Source of the DNA: Pseudomonas reactans
Lineage (GTDB): Bacteria; Pseudomonadota; Gammaproteobacteria; Pseudomonadales; Pseudomonadaceae
Assembly: GCF_013385825.1 (NCBI RefSeq)
Contig: NZ_JACAPG010000002.1
Coordinates: forward strand, 154,771 to 218,770
DNA length: 64,000 nt
Direction of reading: 5' to 3'
Part shown: piece after piece, positions 30,972 through 39,996 of the stretch
How positions within the stretch are numbered: position 1 is the stretch's first letter
Layout: every line of letters starts with the position of its first letter
The notes under the pieces: model-generated
Databases searched by the model: none
The model's input: only the letters and a program-made list of their open reading frames with translations
Told to the model about the DNA's origin: nothing
Translations under genes and position numbers: made by a program

Positions 30972-32392
30972 TACTGCGCCGCCAATTCGGTGCCGGGGAT
31001 GGTCAACACCTGGCCGACTTTCAATTCATCGGTCTTCAGGTTGTTGGCGCTGCGCAAGGTAGCAGCCGACACCTGGAAACGCACAGCCAGCATGGCCAGG
31101 GTGTCGCCGGGCTGTACGCGATGGTCGCGCGGGCCCTGGGCGATCTTCCCGGAGTCACGCAGCCAGGCGATGTAGGTGCCCGGCGGCGGATTCTGCTGGA
31201 AGAACTGGCGCACACCGGCGCTGATGGAACGTGCCAGCGCCTGCTGGTGGCTACCGGTCGCCAGTTTCGAAGCTTCGTTGGAGTTGGAGATAAAGCCGGT
31301 TTCCACCAGGATCGACGGGATGTCCGGCGATTTCAGCACCATGAAGCCCGCTTGTTCCACGCGCTGTTTGTGCAGCGGCGTGACGCGACCGATATTGCTC
31401 AAGACCTTCTGGCCGACGTTCAGGCTGGAGGTCAGCGAAGCGGTCATCGACAGGTCGAGCAGTACACCGGCGAGCATTTTGTCCTTGTCATCGAGGGACA
31501 CGTTGCCGGCCCCGCCGATCAGGTCGGAACGGTTTTCGCTGTCGGCCAGCCAACGGGCAGTCTCGGAGGTAGCGCCGCGATCCGACAGGGCAAACACCGA
31601 GGCGCCAAAGGCTGCAGCCGAAGGCGCGGCGTCGGCGTGGATCGACACGAACAGGTCGGCGCCCTTCTTACGGGCGATTTCGGTACGGCCACGCAACGGA
31701 ATGAAGTAGTCGCCGGTACGGGTCAGCTCAGCGCGATAACCTTTCATCGCGTTGATCTGGCGCTGCAGTTCACGGGCAATCGCCAGCACCACGTCTTTTT
31801 CATGCTGGCCGCGTGAGCCAGAGGCGCCCGGGTCTTCACCGCCGTGGCCGGCGTCGATCACCACGATAATGTCACGCTTGCCGGCGGGAGCCGGTGGCGG
31901 CGGAGGCAGCTTGACCTGCGGTTGCGACGGGTTGACCGGCACCGCCGGGACCGTCGCGACGCTTGGAGGCGGTGCAGGCGGCGGGTTGGCATCGGCGGCG
32001 TTGTCGAACAGGTCGACCACCAAACGGTTGCCGTACTGGGCGTTGGGCGCCAGGGAGAAGCTTTTCGGGGTCACGACCTTTTTCAGGTCGATCACCACGC
32101 GCAGATCGGTCGGCGTACGCTGGGCCGAGCGCATGGCGGTAATCGGAGTATTGGCGGTGGACACTTTCAACGGCGCAGCCAGGGTCGCACCGTTGATATC
32201 AATCACCAGGCGATCAGGCGACGTCAACGTAAAGACGCTGTGCTGGACCGGGCCAGACAGGTCGAACACCAGTCGCGTGTTATCCGGCGCTCGCCACAGG
32301 CGAACACTTTTCACCTGTGAAGCAGCCAGAGCATTGACAGTCATTGCCGCAAGCAACACCCCCACGACAGCAACCAACGCGCGAAAGCGCAT
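30971..32392 (-). CDS. amiB: N-acetylmuramoyl-L-alanine amidase AmiB
   Basis: 473 residues from ATG at 32392 with GGGGTTAGG upstream; a TTG five codons earlier is less likely. Order: signal peptide ([20 protein letters not shown]), AMIN domain ([20 protein letters not shown]), Pro-rich linker, Amidase_3 zinc domain ([15 protein letters not shown], then QHEKDVVLA), C-terminal LysM ([20 protein letters not shown]). It cleaves the amide between muramic acid and the stem peptide during daughter-cell separation. It follows tsaE by 15 nt and is coupled to mutL. Confidence 0.97.
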   Translation of the reverse strand: MRFRALVAVVGVLLAAMTVNALAASQVKSVRLWRAPDNTRLVFDLSGPVQHSVFTLTSPDRLVIDINGATLAAPLKVSTANTPITAMRSAQRTPTDLRVVIDLKKVVTPKSFSLAPNAQYGNRLVVDLFDNAADANPPPAPPPSVATVPAVPVNPSQPQVKLPPPPPAPAGKRDIIVVIDAGHGGEDPGASGSRGQHEKDVVLAIARELQRQINAMKGYRAELTRTGDYFIPLRGRTEIARKKGADLFVSIHADAAPSAAAFGASVFALSDRGATSETARWLADSENRSDLIGGAGNVSLDDKDKMLAGVLLDLSMTASLTSSLNVGQKVLSNIGRVTPLHKQRVEQAGFMVLKSPDIPSILVETGFISNSNEASKLATGSHQQALARSISAGVRQFFQQNPPPGTYIAWLRDSGKIAQGPRDHRVQPGDTLAMLAVRFQVSAATLRSANNLKTDELKVGQVLTIPGTELAAQ

Positions 32393-32407
32393 ACCTAACC
32401 CCACCAA

Positions 32408-32878
32408 TTATTTGAATTCCAATGCCAAAGCGGCGCACCAAGACTGGCCGCGCGCGCTCTGGGGCAACAACTTCAACTGACGTCCGTGCTCATGCGGCGT
32501 AATGGTAATGGTCATGTCAGGCTTTGGCAAAAAGCCTGTGCCTTTATCTGGCCACTCGATCAGGCACAACGCATCTGCATCGAAGTAATCCCGGATACCC
32601 ATGTATTCCAGCTCTTCGGGGTCCACCAGACGATAGAGGTCAAAGTGAAAGGCGCGCACTGCACCGATCTCGTAGGGTTCTACCAGGGTGAACGTAGGGC
32701 TTTTTACTGCCCCTGTATGGCCCAACCCTCGGATAATCCCTCGGGACAGCGTGGTCTTGCCCGCCCCCAAATCGCCCTCCAGAAAGATAAGCCCGGCTCC
32801 GGCCGTCACCTGCGCGATGCGTTGCCCGAACGCAACCATGGCCTCTTCATCGGCCAAAAAAAGGATTACTTCAGACAC
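32408..32878 (-). CDS. tsaE: tRNA threonylcarbamoyladenosine synthesis ATPase TsaE
   Basis: 156 residues from GTG at 32878, chosen for GGAGGA 9 nt upstream and the product start MSEVILFLADEEAMVAFGQR. The P-loop FLEGDLGAGKTTLSRGII and the LVEPYEIG and HFDLYRLVDPEELEYMGI motifs identify TsaE/YjeE. With TsaB and TsaD it supports formation of t6A37 on ANN-decoding tRNAs. It overlaps the end of nnrD by 13 nt. Confidence 0.97.
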   Translation of the reverse strand: MSEVILFLADEEAMVAFGQRIAQVTAGAGLIFLEGDLGAGKTTLSRGIIRGLGHTGAVKSPTFTLVEPYEIGAVRAFHFDLYRLVDPEELEYMGIRDYFDADALCLIEWPDKGTGFLPKPDMTITITPHEHGRQLKLLPQSARGQSWCAALALEFK

Positions 32879-33726
32879 GGCGACTGCTCCTCCAGCAATT
32901 GACGAATGGCGGGTATCAAGTCGCTGGCAGCCAGCCCACGACCAAAGGTGCCCTGGCGATCGCCCGCCGTGGCGTGCAACCAAACCGCCAGGCAGCTTGC
33001 CTCATAGGCCTGCATGCCCTGGGCCAGCAACGCGCCCACCAGACCGGCCAGGACATCACCGAGCCCCGCCGTCGCCATCGCCGGATGGCCTTGGTCACAG
33101 CGTGAAACACGTCCGTCCGGGCTGGCAATCAAACTGCCAGCCCCCTTGAGGATAGCCACTGCATTGAATTTCTGAGTCAACGCGCGCGCCACCTTAAGAC
33201 GATCGGCCTGAACCTCGGCTGTCGAAAGGCCCAACAACCGCGCAGCCTCCCCCGGATGCGGGGTGATCACGCTGTTGGCTGGCAAGCTGACGCCACCACT
33301 GGCGAGCTGATTCAAGGCATCGGCGTCCCAGACCTGCGGCAAGCTGGCGTTGGCGGCGACGGACAGCAGGCTTTTGCCCCAGGACGCGTCACCCAGCCCA
33401 GGCCCGATCACAATGACCGAGATCTTTTCCAACAGGCCCATCAGTTGATTGGCCGAGCTCACGCCGACGGTCATGACTTCCGGCAAGCGGGCCAACGCGG
33501 CCGACACGTGGTCCAGGCGCGTCGCCAGGGACACCATCCCCGCACCACTGCGCAAGGCACTTTCGGCGCTCAGCAGGGCGGCGCCACCCAAGCCGCGGTC
33601 GCCGCCAATGACCAACAGGTGGCCAAACTGGCCTTTATGGGCGTCCGGGGAACGGGCCGCCAGTTGCGGCAAATGGCCGTGCAACAGGGGCTGTACGTCG
33701 GTTATTGCGTGTTTTGTCTGCGGCAT
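32866..33726 (-). CDS. nnrD: ADP-dependent NAD(P)H-hydrate dehydratase
   Basis: 286 residues of the ribokinase-like YjeF_C fold: HKGQFGHLLVIGGDRGLGGA, VIGPGLG, VITPHPGEAARLLG and the catalytic-region GHPAMATAGLGDVLAGLVG. It repairs hydrated NADH and NADPH using ADP. The N-terminal epimerase (NnrE) domain found in fused proteins such as E. coli Nnr is absent, so an epimerase would have to be encoded elsewhere. First gene of the nnrD-tsaE-amiB-mutL-miaA-hfq run; divergent from queG across 63 nt. Confidence 0.94.
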   Translation of the reverse strand: MPQTKHAITDVQPLLHGHLPQLAARSPDAHKGQFGHLLVIGGDRGLGGAALLSAESALRSGAGMVSLATRLDHVSAALARLPEVMTVGVSSANQLMGLLEKISVIVIGPGLGDASWGKSLLSVAANASLPQVWDADALNQLASGGVSLPANSVITPHPGEAARLLGLSTAEVQADRLKVARALTQKFNAVAILKGAGSLIASPDGRVSRCDQGHPAMATAGLGDVLAGLVGALLAQGMQAYEASCLAVWLHATAGDRQGTFGRGLAASDLIPAIRQLLEEQSPCLK

Positions 33727-33789
33727 GCGTCTTCAAGCTCCGATGTCTGGCAGAATTATACGCATCTAACCTGTGGTTTCCCGTGTCTC

Positions 33790-34854
33790 ATGCCTGCTAT
33801 TACGTCCGATCTGCCCGCCCTCGCCCAATCGATCAAAGACTGGGGCCGCGAGCTGGGCTTTCAACAAGTCGGCATCAGCGGCCTGGACCTGGCCGAGCAT
33901 GAGCAGCACCTGCAACGCTGGCTCGACGCGGGCTACCACGGCGAGATGGAGTACATGGGCGCCCATGGCAGCAAACGCTCCCACCCCGATGAACTGGTAC
34001 CGGGCACCTTGCGCGTGGTGTCGCTGCGCATGGATTACCTGCCGGGCGACACGCAAATGGCCCAATTGCTGGCCAAGCCGGAAAAAGCCTATATCTCCCG
34101 TTACGCCTTGGGCCGCGACTACCACAAGCTGATCCGCAAGCGCGTGCAGCAACTGGCCGACCGCATCCAGGCGCAAATCGGACCCTTCGGTTTCCGTGCC
34201 TTTGTCGACAGTGCGCCGGTGCTGGAAAAAGCGATCGCCGAAAAAGCCGGGCTGGGCTGGATCGGCAAAAACACCCTGGTCCTTAATCGCAAGGCCGGTA
34301 GTTACTTCTTTCTGAGCGAACTATTCGTCGACCTGCCATTGCCGATCGACGCCCCTCACAGTACCGAACACTGCGGCCGCTGCACCGCTTGCCTGGATAT
34401 CTGCCCCACCAATGCCTTCGTCGGACCCTATGTATTGGACGCACGGCGCTGCATTTCCTATCTGACCATCGAGCTCAAGAACGCGATCCCCGAGGACCTG
34501 CGCCCCCTGATCGGCAACCGTGTGTTTGGCTGCGACGATTGTCAGATCGTATGCCCGTGGAATCGTTTCGCCCGCTCTACCGCCGAGAGCGATTTCAAGC
34601 CACGCCACAATCTGGATAACGCGGAGCTGGCCGAGCTGTTTATGTGGGACGAGGATAAATTCCTCAGCAGCACCGAAGGCTCACCGCTGCGTCGCGCCGG
34701 CTACGAGCGCTGGCTGCGTAATCTGGCGGTTGGCCTGGGCAATGCGCCGTCGAGTATTCCAGTGCTGGAAGCCTTGAAGGCGCGTCGGGATTACCCGTCG
34801 GAACTGGTGCGCGAACATGTGGAGTGGGCGCTGAACCAGCACGCTACGCGCTAG
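33790..34854 (+). CDS. queG: Epoxyqueuosine reductase QueG
   Basis: 354 residues from ATG at 33790 (MPAITSDLPALAQSIKDWGR). The cobalamin-binding N-terminal region includes AFVDSAPVLEKAIAEKAGLG with the likely catalytic D140. Two 4Fe-4S clusters are encoded by HCGRCTACLDICPTNAF (C195, C198, C201, C205) and FGCDDCQIVCPW (C248, C251, C255), with C221 between. It reduces epoxyqueuosine to queuosine in the anticodon of Asn, Asp, His and Tyr tRNAs. Its TAG stop lies in a CTAG shared with the convergent gene. Confidence 0.97.
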   Translation: MPAITSDLPALAQSIKDWGRELGFQQVGISGLDLAEHEQHLQRWLDAGYHGEMEYMGAHGSKRSHPDELVPGTLRVVSLRMDYLPGDTQMAQLLAKPEKAYISRYALGRDYHKLIRKRVQQLADRIQAQIGPFGFRAFVDSAPVLEKAIAEKAGLGWIGKNTLVLNRKAGSYFFLSELFVDLPLPIDAPHSTEHCGRCTACLDICPTNAFVGPYVLDARRCISYLTIELKNAIPEDLRPLIGNRVFGCDDCQIVCPWNRFARSTAESDFKPRHNLDNAELAELFMWDEDKFLSSTEGSPLRRAGYERWLRNLAVGLGNAPSSIPVLEALKARRDYPSELVREHVEWALNQHATR

Positions 34855-35465
34855 TGCACGTCGTCGTTGTAGACGAACTTGGGCATTTCCCAGTGAAAAC
34901 GGATCGCCAGCAGGCGCAATAGAAAGCCGCTGAACAGGGTCAACAGAATCGACTGCTCGCTGGGCAGCTCCAGATAAAGGCAGAGCATGTAGAACCAGGC
35001 GGCGAGGAACGACACGCTGGCGTACAGCTCGCGGCGGAAGATCAGCGGGATGTCGTTGCAGAAGATGTCGCGCAGGATGCCGCCGAAGACCCCAGTGATC
35101 ACACCACTGACCGACGCCACCAGCATGCCGTGGCCCATTTCCAACGCGGTCATGCAACCGATCAGAGTGAAGGCCACCAGGCCCACGGCGTCCAGCGCCA
35201 GGAACAACGAGCGCAGGCGACGCATCAGCGGTGCGATAAAGATCGTCACCAGTGCGGCAATGGAGGTCAGCACCAGGTATTCCGGGTGTTTGACCCAGGT
35301 CAGCGGGTAATGCCCAAGCAGCACGTCGCGCACCGAACCACCGCCCAACGCTGTGACGCAGGCGATCAGCACCACGCCAAACCAATCCATGCCACGCCGA
35401 CCAGCAGACAGCGCGCCGGTCATGGCTTCGGCGGTGATGGCGAGGAGGTAGAGCATCAACAGCAT
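34851..35465 (-). CDS. TRIC-type (UPF0126/YadS) cation channel family protein
   Basis: 204 residues, seven predicted membrane helices arranged as two repeats. Each repeat has a Gly-rich kinked helix followed by RD: ALGGGSVRDVLLGHYP and VFGGILRDIFCNDIPLIF. These are the signatures of bacterial trimeric intracellular cation channel homologues. The physiological ion and role in bacteria are unclear. It converges with queG and the two genes share the palindromic CTAG, so each stop is the complement of the other. Confidence 0.9.
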   Translation of the reverse strand: MLLMLYLLAITAEAMTGALSAGRRGMDWFGVVLIACVTALGGGSVRDVLLGHYPLTWVKHPEYLVLTSIAALVTIFIAPLMRRLRSLFLALDAVGLVAFTLIGCMTALEMGHGMLVASVSGVITGVFGGILRDIFCNDIPLIFRRELYASVSFLAAWFYMLCLYLELPSEQSILLTLFSGFLLRLLAIRFHWEMPKFVYNDDVH

Positions 35466-35528
35466 GAGGGCGATCCTTGCATTGAGGCCGGCAGTCTAAT
35501 CATTTGCTGACGGCACCAAAAGGGGGCG

Positions 35529-36071
35529 TCACGCTTTGATGAAATGCTTGCGGTAATGCTGCAACTCGGCGATCGACTCGCGGATATCATCCAGGGCCAG
35601 GTGGGTGCTGCCTTTATGGAAGCTGTCTTTGACTTCCGGCGCCCAACGCGCGGCCAACTCTTTGAGTGTCGACACATCCAGGTTGCGGTAGTGGAAGTAG
35701 CTTTCCAGCCCTTTCATGTGGGTATAGAGGAAGCGACGGTCCTGGCAAATGCTGTTGCCGCAGATCGGCGACTTGCCCTTGGGCACCCACTTCTCCAGGA
35801 AGGCAATGGTCTCGGCTTCGGCTTCGGCCATGCTGATGCGGCTGTCGCGCACACGCTGGGTCAGGCCGGAGTTGCCGTGGGTGCGGGTGTTCCACTCGTC
35901 CATGGTGGCGAGGACTGCGTCACTGTGGTGGATGGCGATCACCGGACCTTCGGCCAAGGTGTTGAGGTTGCTGTCGGTGACAATCGTAGCCATCTCGATG
36001 ATGACGTCGGTGTCGGGGTTCAGACCGGTCATTTCCAGATCGATCCAAATCAGGTTCTGTGGGTTTTGCAT
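35529..36071 (-). CDS. orn: Oligoribonuclease
   Basis: 180 residues from ATG at 36071 ([20 protein letters not shown]). DEDD exonuclease motifs: [27 protein letters not shown] and the final [11 protein letters not shown]. It degrades 2-5 nt RNAs and, in Pseudomonas, the pGpG left when cyclic-di-GMP is broken down, so it affects biofilm signalling. The reading frame stays open far upstream across rsgA, which is only a G+C effect. Divergent from rsgA across 108 nt. Confidence 0.98.
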   Translation of the reverse strand: MQNPQNLIWIDLEMTGLNPDTDVIIEMATIVTDSNLNTLAEGPVIAIHHSDAVLATMDEWNTRTHGNSGLTQRVRDSRISMAEAEAETIAFLEKWVPKGKSPICGNSICQDRRFLYTHMKGLESYFHYRNLDVSTLKELAARWAPEVKDSFHKGSTHLALDDIRESIAELQHYRKHFIKA

Positions 36072-36179
36072 GGCTTGATTCTCTTGGCACCTTGGCGTAG
36101 CTGCGCAGTTTAGCAGGCGGGGGCGTGCTAGACTCGCGACCGTTTTACCCAACCTTTGCATTATCGACACGGAACACCC

Positions 36180-37211
36180 ATGGCCAAACGCCAGCTCAAC
36201 CGTCGCCAAAACTGGCGCATCGAAAAGATTCAAGGTGAACGCGCCGCTCGCGCCGCCAAACGTGAATCCTCCGCCGTGGAAGCGCTTGAAGGCGGCGACC
36301 TGGGCCCTGAACAAACAGGCCTGGTGATCGCGCACTTTGGTGTGCAGGTCGAAGTCGAGGCGCTCGAAGGCGAACTCGCAGGCTCTGTGTTCCGTTGCCA
36401 CTTGCGCGCCAACCTGCCTGCGCTGGTGACCGGCGACCAAGTGGTCTGGCGTGCCGGCAACCAGGGCATCGGCGTGATCGTCGCCCAGTTGCCGCGTACC
36501 ACCGAACTGCGCCGCCCGGACAGCCGTGGCCAGCTCAAGCCGGTGGCAGCCAACGTCGACATGATCGTGATCGTGTTCGCCCCGCTGCCCGAGCCCCATG
36601 CCAACCTGATCGACCGCTATTTGGTCGCCGCCGAGCATGCCGGCATCCGCCCGTTGTTGCTGTTGAACAAATTCGACCTGATCGACGAGCAGAACGCCCC
36701 GGCGCTGAATGCGCTGCTGGCGGTGTACCGCACGCTGGGTTACCCGGTGCTGGAAGTCTCGGCGCATCACGGCAATGGCATGGAACAGCTGCAACAGCAG
36801 TTGGACGGGCGCATCAGCGTGTTTGTCGGCCAGTCGGGCGTGGGTAAATCCTCGCTGGTCAACAGCCTGCTGCCGGAAGTCGAAACCCGTGTGGGCCCGC
36901 TGTCGGAACTGTCCGGTCAGGGCACCCACACCACCACCACCGCGCGGTTGTTCCACTTCCCCGGCGGTGGTGAGCTGATCGACTCCCCCGGTATCCGCGA
37001 ATTCGGCCTCGGCCACGTCAGCCGCAGCGATGTGGAAGCAGGCTTCATCGAATTCAACGACCTGATCGGCACATGCCGCTTCCGCGACTGCAAACACGAC
37101 CGCGAACCGGGCTGTGCATTGCTCAAGGCGTTGGAGGATGGGCGTGTGCAGCAGCAGCGGATGAATAGCTATCGGTCGATTATTGCGAGTTTGCCGGAGA
37201 GCAGTTACTGA
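36180..37211 (+). CDS. rsgA: Ribosome small-subunit-dependent GTPase RsgA
   Basis: 343 residues from ATG at 36180 ([20 protein letters not shown]). Order: OB fold (about 35-115), circularly permuted GTPase with NKFDLI (G4) before [12 protein letters not shown] (G1) and [10 protein letters not shown] (G3), and a C-terminal zinc finger ([16 protein letters not shown]). It checks late maturation of the 30S subunit and is stimulated by it. Monocistronic, divergent from orn as in many proteobacteria. Confidence 0.98.
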   Translation: MAKRQLNRRQNWRIEKIQGERAARAAKRESSAVEALEGGDLGPEQTGLVIAHFGVQVEVEALEGELAGSVFRCHLRANLPALVTGDQVVWRAGNQGIGVIVAQLPRTTELRRPDSRGQLKPVAANVDMIVIVFAPLPEPHANLIDRYLVAAEHAGIRPLLLLNKFDLIDEQNAPALNALLAVYRTLGYPVLEVSAHHGNGMEQLQQQLDGRISVFVGQSGVGKSSLVNSLLPEVETRVGPLSELSGQGTHTTTTARLFHFPGGGELIDSPGIREFGLGHVSRSDVEAGFIEFNDLIGTCRFRDCKHDREPGCALLKALEDGRVQQQRMNSYRSIIASLPESSY

Positions 37212-37497
37212 GCCGCCATGCCTTGATACACATAAAGTAAGGCACAGATCGGCCTAGTCCATTGATTTAACGGGGTTTGGCATCAAGAATTCAGGACAAC
37301 TGGGCGGCCAGTCGACACGAGCCAGCTTGAATTCGGAATTCCTGATGCGCATAATTGCTCCGTCACCAGCGATAGCTGGCAGGAGTCTGGATCCTTTTCG
37401 GGGTTGATCCAGCGGCGCAGAAGGGGCGAAGCAAGCTCCACTGCGTGTCGAATGAAGCCGCCTTCGGGCGGCTTTGCTTTTTGTGGGGAATTAATAA
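37212..37497 (+). other. Structured intergenic segment before the toxin gene; possible small RNA
   Basis: No convincing gene. It contains a near-perfect 13-nt inverted repeat (37280-37292 with 37336-37348, GCATCAAGAATTC/GAATTCCTGATGC, one mismatch), a hairpin CCAGC-GATA-GCTGG (37366-37379), a hairpin CTGGATC/GATCCAG (37387-37412), and a terminator at 37455-37482. TTGATT (37262) and AAGAAT (37285) with 17 nt between could be a weak promoter. A transcript of about 190 nt ending at the terminator is plausible but unproven. Confidence 0.4.
37455..37482 (+). terminator. Terminator immediately upstream of the PemK-like toxin
   Basis: Perfect stem AAGCCGCC-TTCG-GGCGGCTT followed by TGCTTTTTG. It ends only 15 nt before the toxin start codon, so it must end an upstream transcript or attenuate toxin expression. 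Confidence 0.85.
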
Positions 37498-37893
37498 TTG
37501 CCTCTTTACTATCACCCCAAACAAGGCGATGTGCTGCTCTGCGACTTCACGCGAGGCTTTGTTGCACCAGAAATGCTGAAGATCCGCAAAGTCGTAGTGA
37601 TATCCCCGACGGCTACCCACAACCGCAAGCTCTGCACAGTAGTGCCGATCTCTTCTACCGCTCCCGAGATACAGCATGACTGGCACCATTTACTTCACAC
37701 CAATCCACTTCTAACTGATGGCTACAAAGAGCTGTGGGTGAAGTGCGACATGATTTACACCGTCAGCTTCGAGCGGCTCGACAAACTCCACAGAAAGACC
37801 CGTTCCAAAGGACGAGAGTACTTCGTACCGAGGTTATGTACCGACGACATGCAAGGCGTGATCAGCGGTGTGAAAGCCTATCTTCCGCTCTGA
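37498..37893 (+). CDS. PemK/MazF-family toxin, no antitoxin gene visible
   Basis: 131 residues from TTG at 37498 with GGGGAA about 8 nt upstream; there is no in-frame ATG near the start. GDVLLCDFTRGFVAPEMLKI, RKVVVISPTATHNRKLCTVV and PISSTAPE match the PemK/MazF-like endoribonuclease fold (the beta-strand start, then the P-[IV]-S-T segment). Such toxins cut mRNA. No antitoxin gene lies on either side: upstream is only a structured segment ending in a terminator, downstream a terminator and motB. Hand counts of several lines give about 50% G+C, below the neighbours, suggesting acquisition. It could instead have been domesticated. Confidence 0.8.
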   Translation: MPLYYHPKQGDVLLCDFTRGFVAPEMLKIRKVVVISPTATHNRKLCTVVPISSTAPEIQHDWHHLLHTNPLLTDGYKELWVKCDMIYTVSFERLDKLHRKTRSKGREYFVPRLCTDDMQGVISGVKAYLPL

Positions 37894-37900
37894 CGGATAC

Positions 37901-37930
37901 GAAAACGCCCCAATGAGTTGGGGCGTTTTC
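37901..37930. terminator. Bidirectional terminator between toxin and motB
   Basis: Perfect 13-bp stem GAAAACGCCCCAA/TTGGGGCGTTTTC with TGAG loop; A-run on one side and T-run on the other let it serve both converging genes. Confidence 0.92.
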
Positions 37931-37955
37931 ACTGACGAAGTTTGTCGAAAAGGGC

Positions 37956-38975
37956 CTACGACCCGGTACCAGGCACCGTAGGATCCTTCACCCCACCATC
38001 ATCAAACAAATTCAGCTTCTGGCGCAGCTCATGCGCCGGCAGCGGCTCTTGCCCTGGCGGAATGGCATTCGGGTCGACCGGTACTTCACCCGGTGCGCCT
38101 GCACCTTGGGTGGGTTGCGGCGCTGGCGGCTGATCACCTTCAATCGCACGCTGGGCCTTCTTGGTCAGCACCACGATATCGATCCGGCGGTTGACCGGGT
38201 TGAACGGGTCTTGATGGTCAAACAGCTGCGACGAAGCAAACCCGACCACCCGTGCCACTTGCGGGTCCGGATAGCTGCCGGCGACCAGCGCGCGGCGAGC
38301 GGCGTTGGCGCGGTTGGCCGAAAGCTCCCAGTTGCCGAAATCGCCCTGGCCCGCGTATGGCTTGGCGTCGGTGTGGCCACTGATGCTGATCTTGTTCGGC
38401 ACCGCCTTGATGGTGTCGGCCATGGCCAGCAGGATGTCTTCAAAGTACGGCTTCAAGCGCGCACTGCCAGAGTCGAACATCGGCCGGTTGGCCGCGTCGG
38501 TGATCTGGATGCGCAAGCCTTCAGGCGTGATCTCGAAGGAAATCTGGTCCTTGAATTTCAGCAGTTGCGGGTTTTCTTCGACCTTGGTTTGCAGCTCTTG
38601 CAGCAGCAGCTCAAGGCGCTCCTGCTCGACCTGCTCGGCCATGGACTCGACCGTGTCGCGCTCGATCGGGATTTTTTCCTGGGGCGACTCGGTCTTGATT
38701 TCCGGATTGATGGTGCGCTCAGGTGCCAATTGCGGCGAGCCGCCCAGGTCGATCACGAAGGGCGTGCCGCTTTCCGAGAAACCAATCGGGTCTTTGAAGT
38801 AGCCGGCGATGGCGATCTTCTGTTCCGGCGTGGCGGTGGACATCAGCCACAGCACCAGGAAGAACGCCATCATCGCCGTCGCAAAGTCGGCGAAGGCGAT
38901 TTTCCAGGCGCCGCCATGGTGCCCCGCAGCGAAGCGCTTGACGCGCTTGATGATTATCGGCTGGTTGTTTTCCAT
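37956..38975 (-). CDS. motB: Flagellar motor protein MotB
   Basis: 339 residues. A short cytoplasmic start is followed by one membrane helix WKIAFADFATAMMAFFLVLW with the proton-carrying D30. A plug and linker lead to an OmpA-like peptidoglycan-binding domain (ISGHTDAKPYAGQGDFGNWE, LSANRANAARRALV). The Pro/Gly-rich tail (QPPAPQPTQGAGAPGEVPVD) is variable. With MotA it forms the stator. It lies 3 nt after motA. Confidence 0.97.
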   Translation of the reverse strand: MENNQPIIIKRVKRFAAGHHGGAWKIAFADFATAMMAFFLVLWLMSTATPEQKIAIAGYFKDPIGFSESGTPFVIDLGGSPQLAPERTINPEIKTESPQEKIPIERDTVESMAEQVEQERLELLLQELQTKVEENPQLLKFKDQISFEITPEGLRIQITDAANRPMFDSGSARLKPYFEDILLAMADTIKAVPNKISISGHTDAKPYAGQGDFGNWELSANRANAARRALVAGSYPDPQVARVVGFASSQLFDHQDPFNPVNRRIDIVVLTKKAQRAIEGDQPPAPQPTQGAGAPGEVPVDPNAIPPGQEPLPAHELRQKLNLFDDGGVKDPTVPGTGS

Positions 38976-38978
38976 GGC

Positions 38979-39830
38979 TTAGCGACCGCGAACCGCTTGT
39001 TCCAGCTCGGCGAAGCTTGGGCGATGTTTCGGGTACAGCACCTTGCGGCCAAACTCCACCGCCAGGGACGGCGGCATGCCGGAAGCCGAAGCGACCAGGC
39101 TGGCCTTGATCGATTCGTACAGGTTGATTTCTTCCTTGGCGTCATGGGCCAGGGAGGTGGCCAACGGGCCGAAGAAGCCGTAGGCCGCGAGAATACCGAA
39201 GAACGTACCCACCAGTGCCGCACCAACGTGCATGCCTATAGCGGCCTGGTCGCCCTCGCCCAGGGACGCCATGGTCACCACGATACCGAGTACCGCCGCG
39301 ACGATACCAAAACCCGGCATACCGTCAGCGATGCCGGTCACGGCGTGGGAAGGATGCTCCAACTCTTCTTTAAGGCTGAACAACTCCATGTCGAACAGGC
39401 CTTCCAGCTCATGGGGGGCCATGTTGCCGGAGGACATGATGCGCAGGTAGTCGCAGATGTAGGCGGTCATGCGCTCATCTTTGAGCACAGCCGGGTACTT
39501 GGCGAAAATCGGGCTGGCGGCGGCGTCTTCGATGTCAGCCTCGATGGCCATCATGCCTTCGCGGCGGCTCTTGTTGAGGATCTCGTAGACCAGCCCCAGC
39601 ACTTCCAGATAGAACGTGTGAGTGAAGCGCGAACCGAACATCCCCAGCGACTTCTTGACCACGTGCATAGTCATGTAGCCGGGGTTGGCCTGCAAGAATG
39701 CGCCGAACGCCGCACCACCGATGATCAGCACTTCGAAGGGCTGGATCAACGCCGCAATTTTACCGTGGGACAGGACGTAGCCACCGAGCACACTTGCGAT
39801 GACGACGATGATGCCGATAATTTTAGCCAT
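38979..39830 (-). CDS. motA: Flagellar motor stator protein MotA
   Basis: 283 residues with four membrane helices (IIGIIVVIASVLGGYVLSHG near the start; GFGIVAAVLGIVVTMASLGE and VGAALVGTFFGILAAYGFFG near the end) and a large cytoplasmic loop carrying the charged residues that contact FliG (for example KSRREGMMAIEADIED). It conducts protons with MotB to drive rotation. First gene of motAB, transcribed from a FliA-type promoter at 39898-39924. Confidence 0.97.
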   Translation of the reverse strand: MAKIIGIIVVIASVLGGYVLSHGKIAALIQPFEVLIIGGAAFGAFLQANPGYMTMHVVKKSLGMFGSRFTHTFYLEVLGLVYEILNKSRREGMMAIEADIEDAAASPIFAKYPAVLKDERMTAYICDYLRIMSSGNMAPHELEGLFDMELFSLKEELEHPSHAVTGIADGMPGFGIVAAVLGIVVTMASLGEGDQAAIGMHVGAALVGTFFGILAAYGFFGPLATSLAHDAKEEINLYESIKASLVASASGMPPSLAVEFGRKVLYPKHRPSFAELEQAVRGR

Positions 39831-39897
39831 AGGGGATGAGTACTTGCGCCGTCGGGTTCATGGACATATTGGGTGTAGCAGAAAACTCTTGTTCTAC

Positions 39898-39924
39898 TTA
39901 TCGGCAAAACTGCGCCAGACTATA
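39898..39924 (-). promoter_or_regulatory. FliA (sigma-28) promoter of motAB
   Basis: On the minus strand TATAGTCT (39924-39917), 11 nt, GCCGATAA (39905-39898). The -10 is a perfect match to the flagellar sigma factor consensus and the -35 matches 6 of 8 (TAAAGTTT), with correct spacing. It lies 67 nt before the motA start, placing motAB in the late flagellar class. Confidence 0.85.
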
Positions 39925-39996
39925 GCCCGTTAAGGCGAAAAGCCAGTTCGGCCCGCTCCGGGCGTGTAGACCGCAAGTGATGATCGCGCCCCTATC

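Noticed and set aside
36072..37097. Upstream in-frame extension of orn across rsgA
   Set aside because: Oligoribonuclease starts at 36071 with the family N-terminus; the extension is antisense to rsgA.
37345..37407. Short open frame before the PemK-like toxin as an antitoxin
   Set aside because: Only 20 codons with no ribosome-binding site and no antitoxin-like DNA-binding motif.
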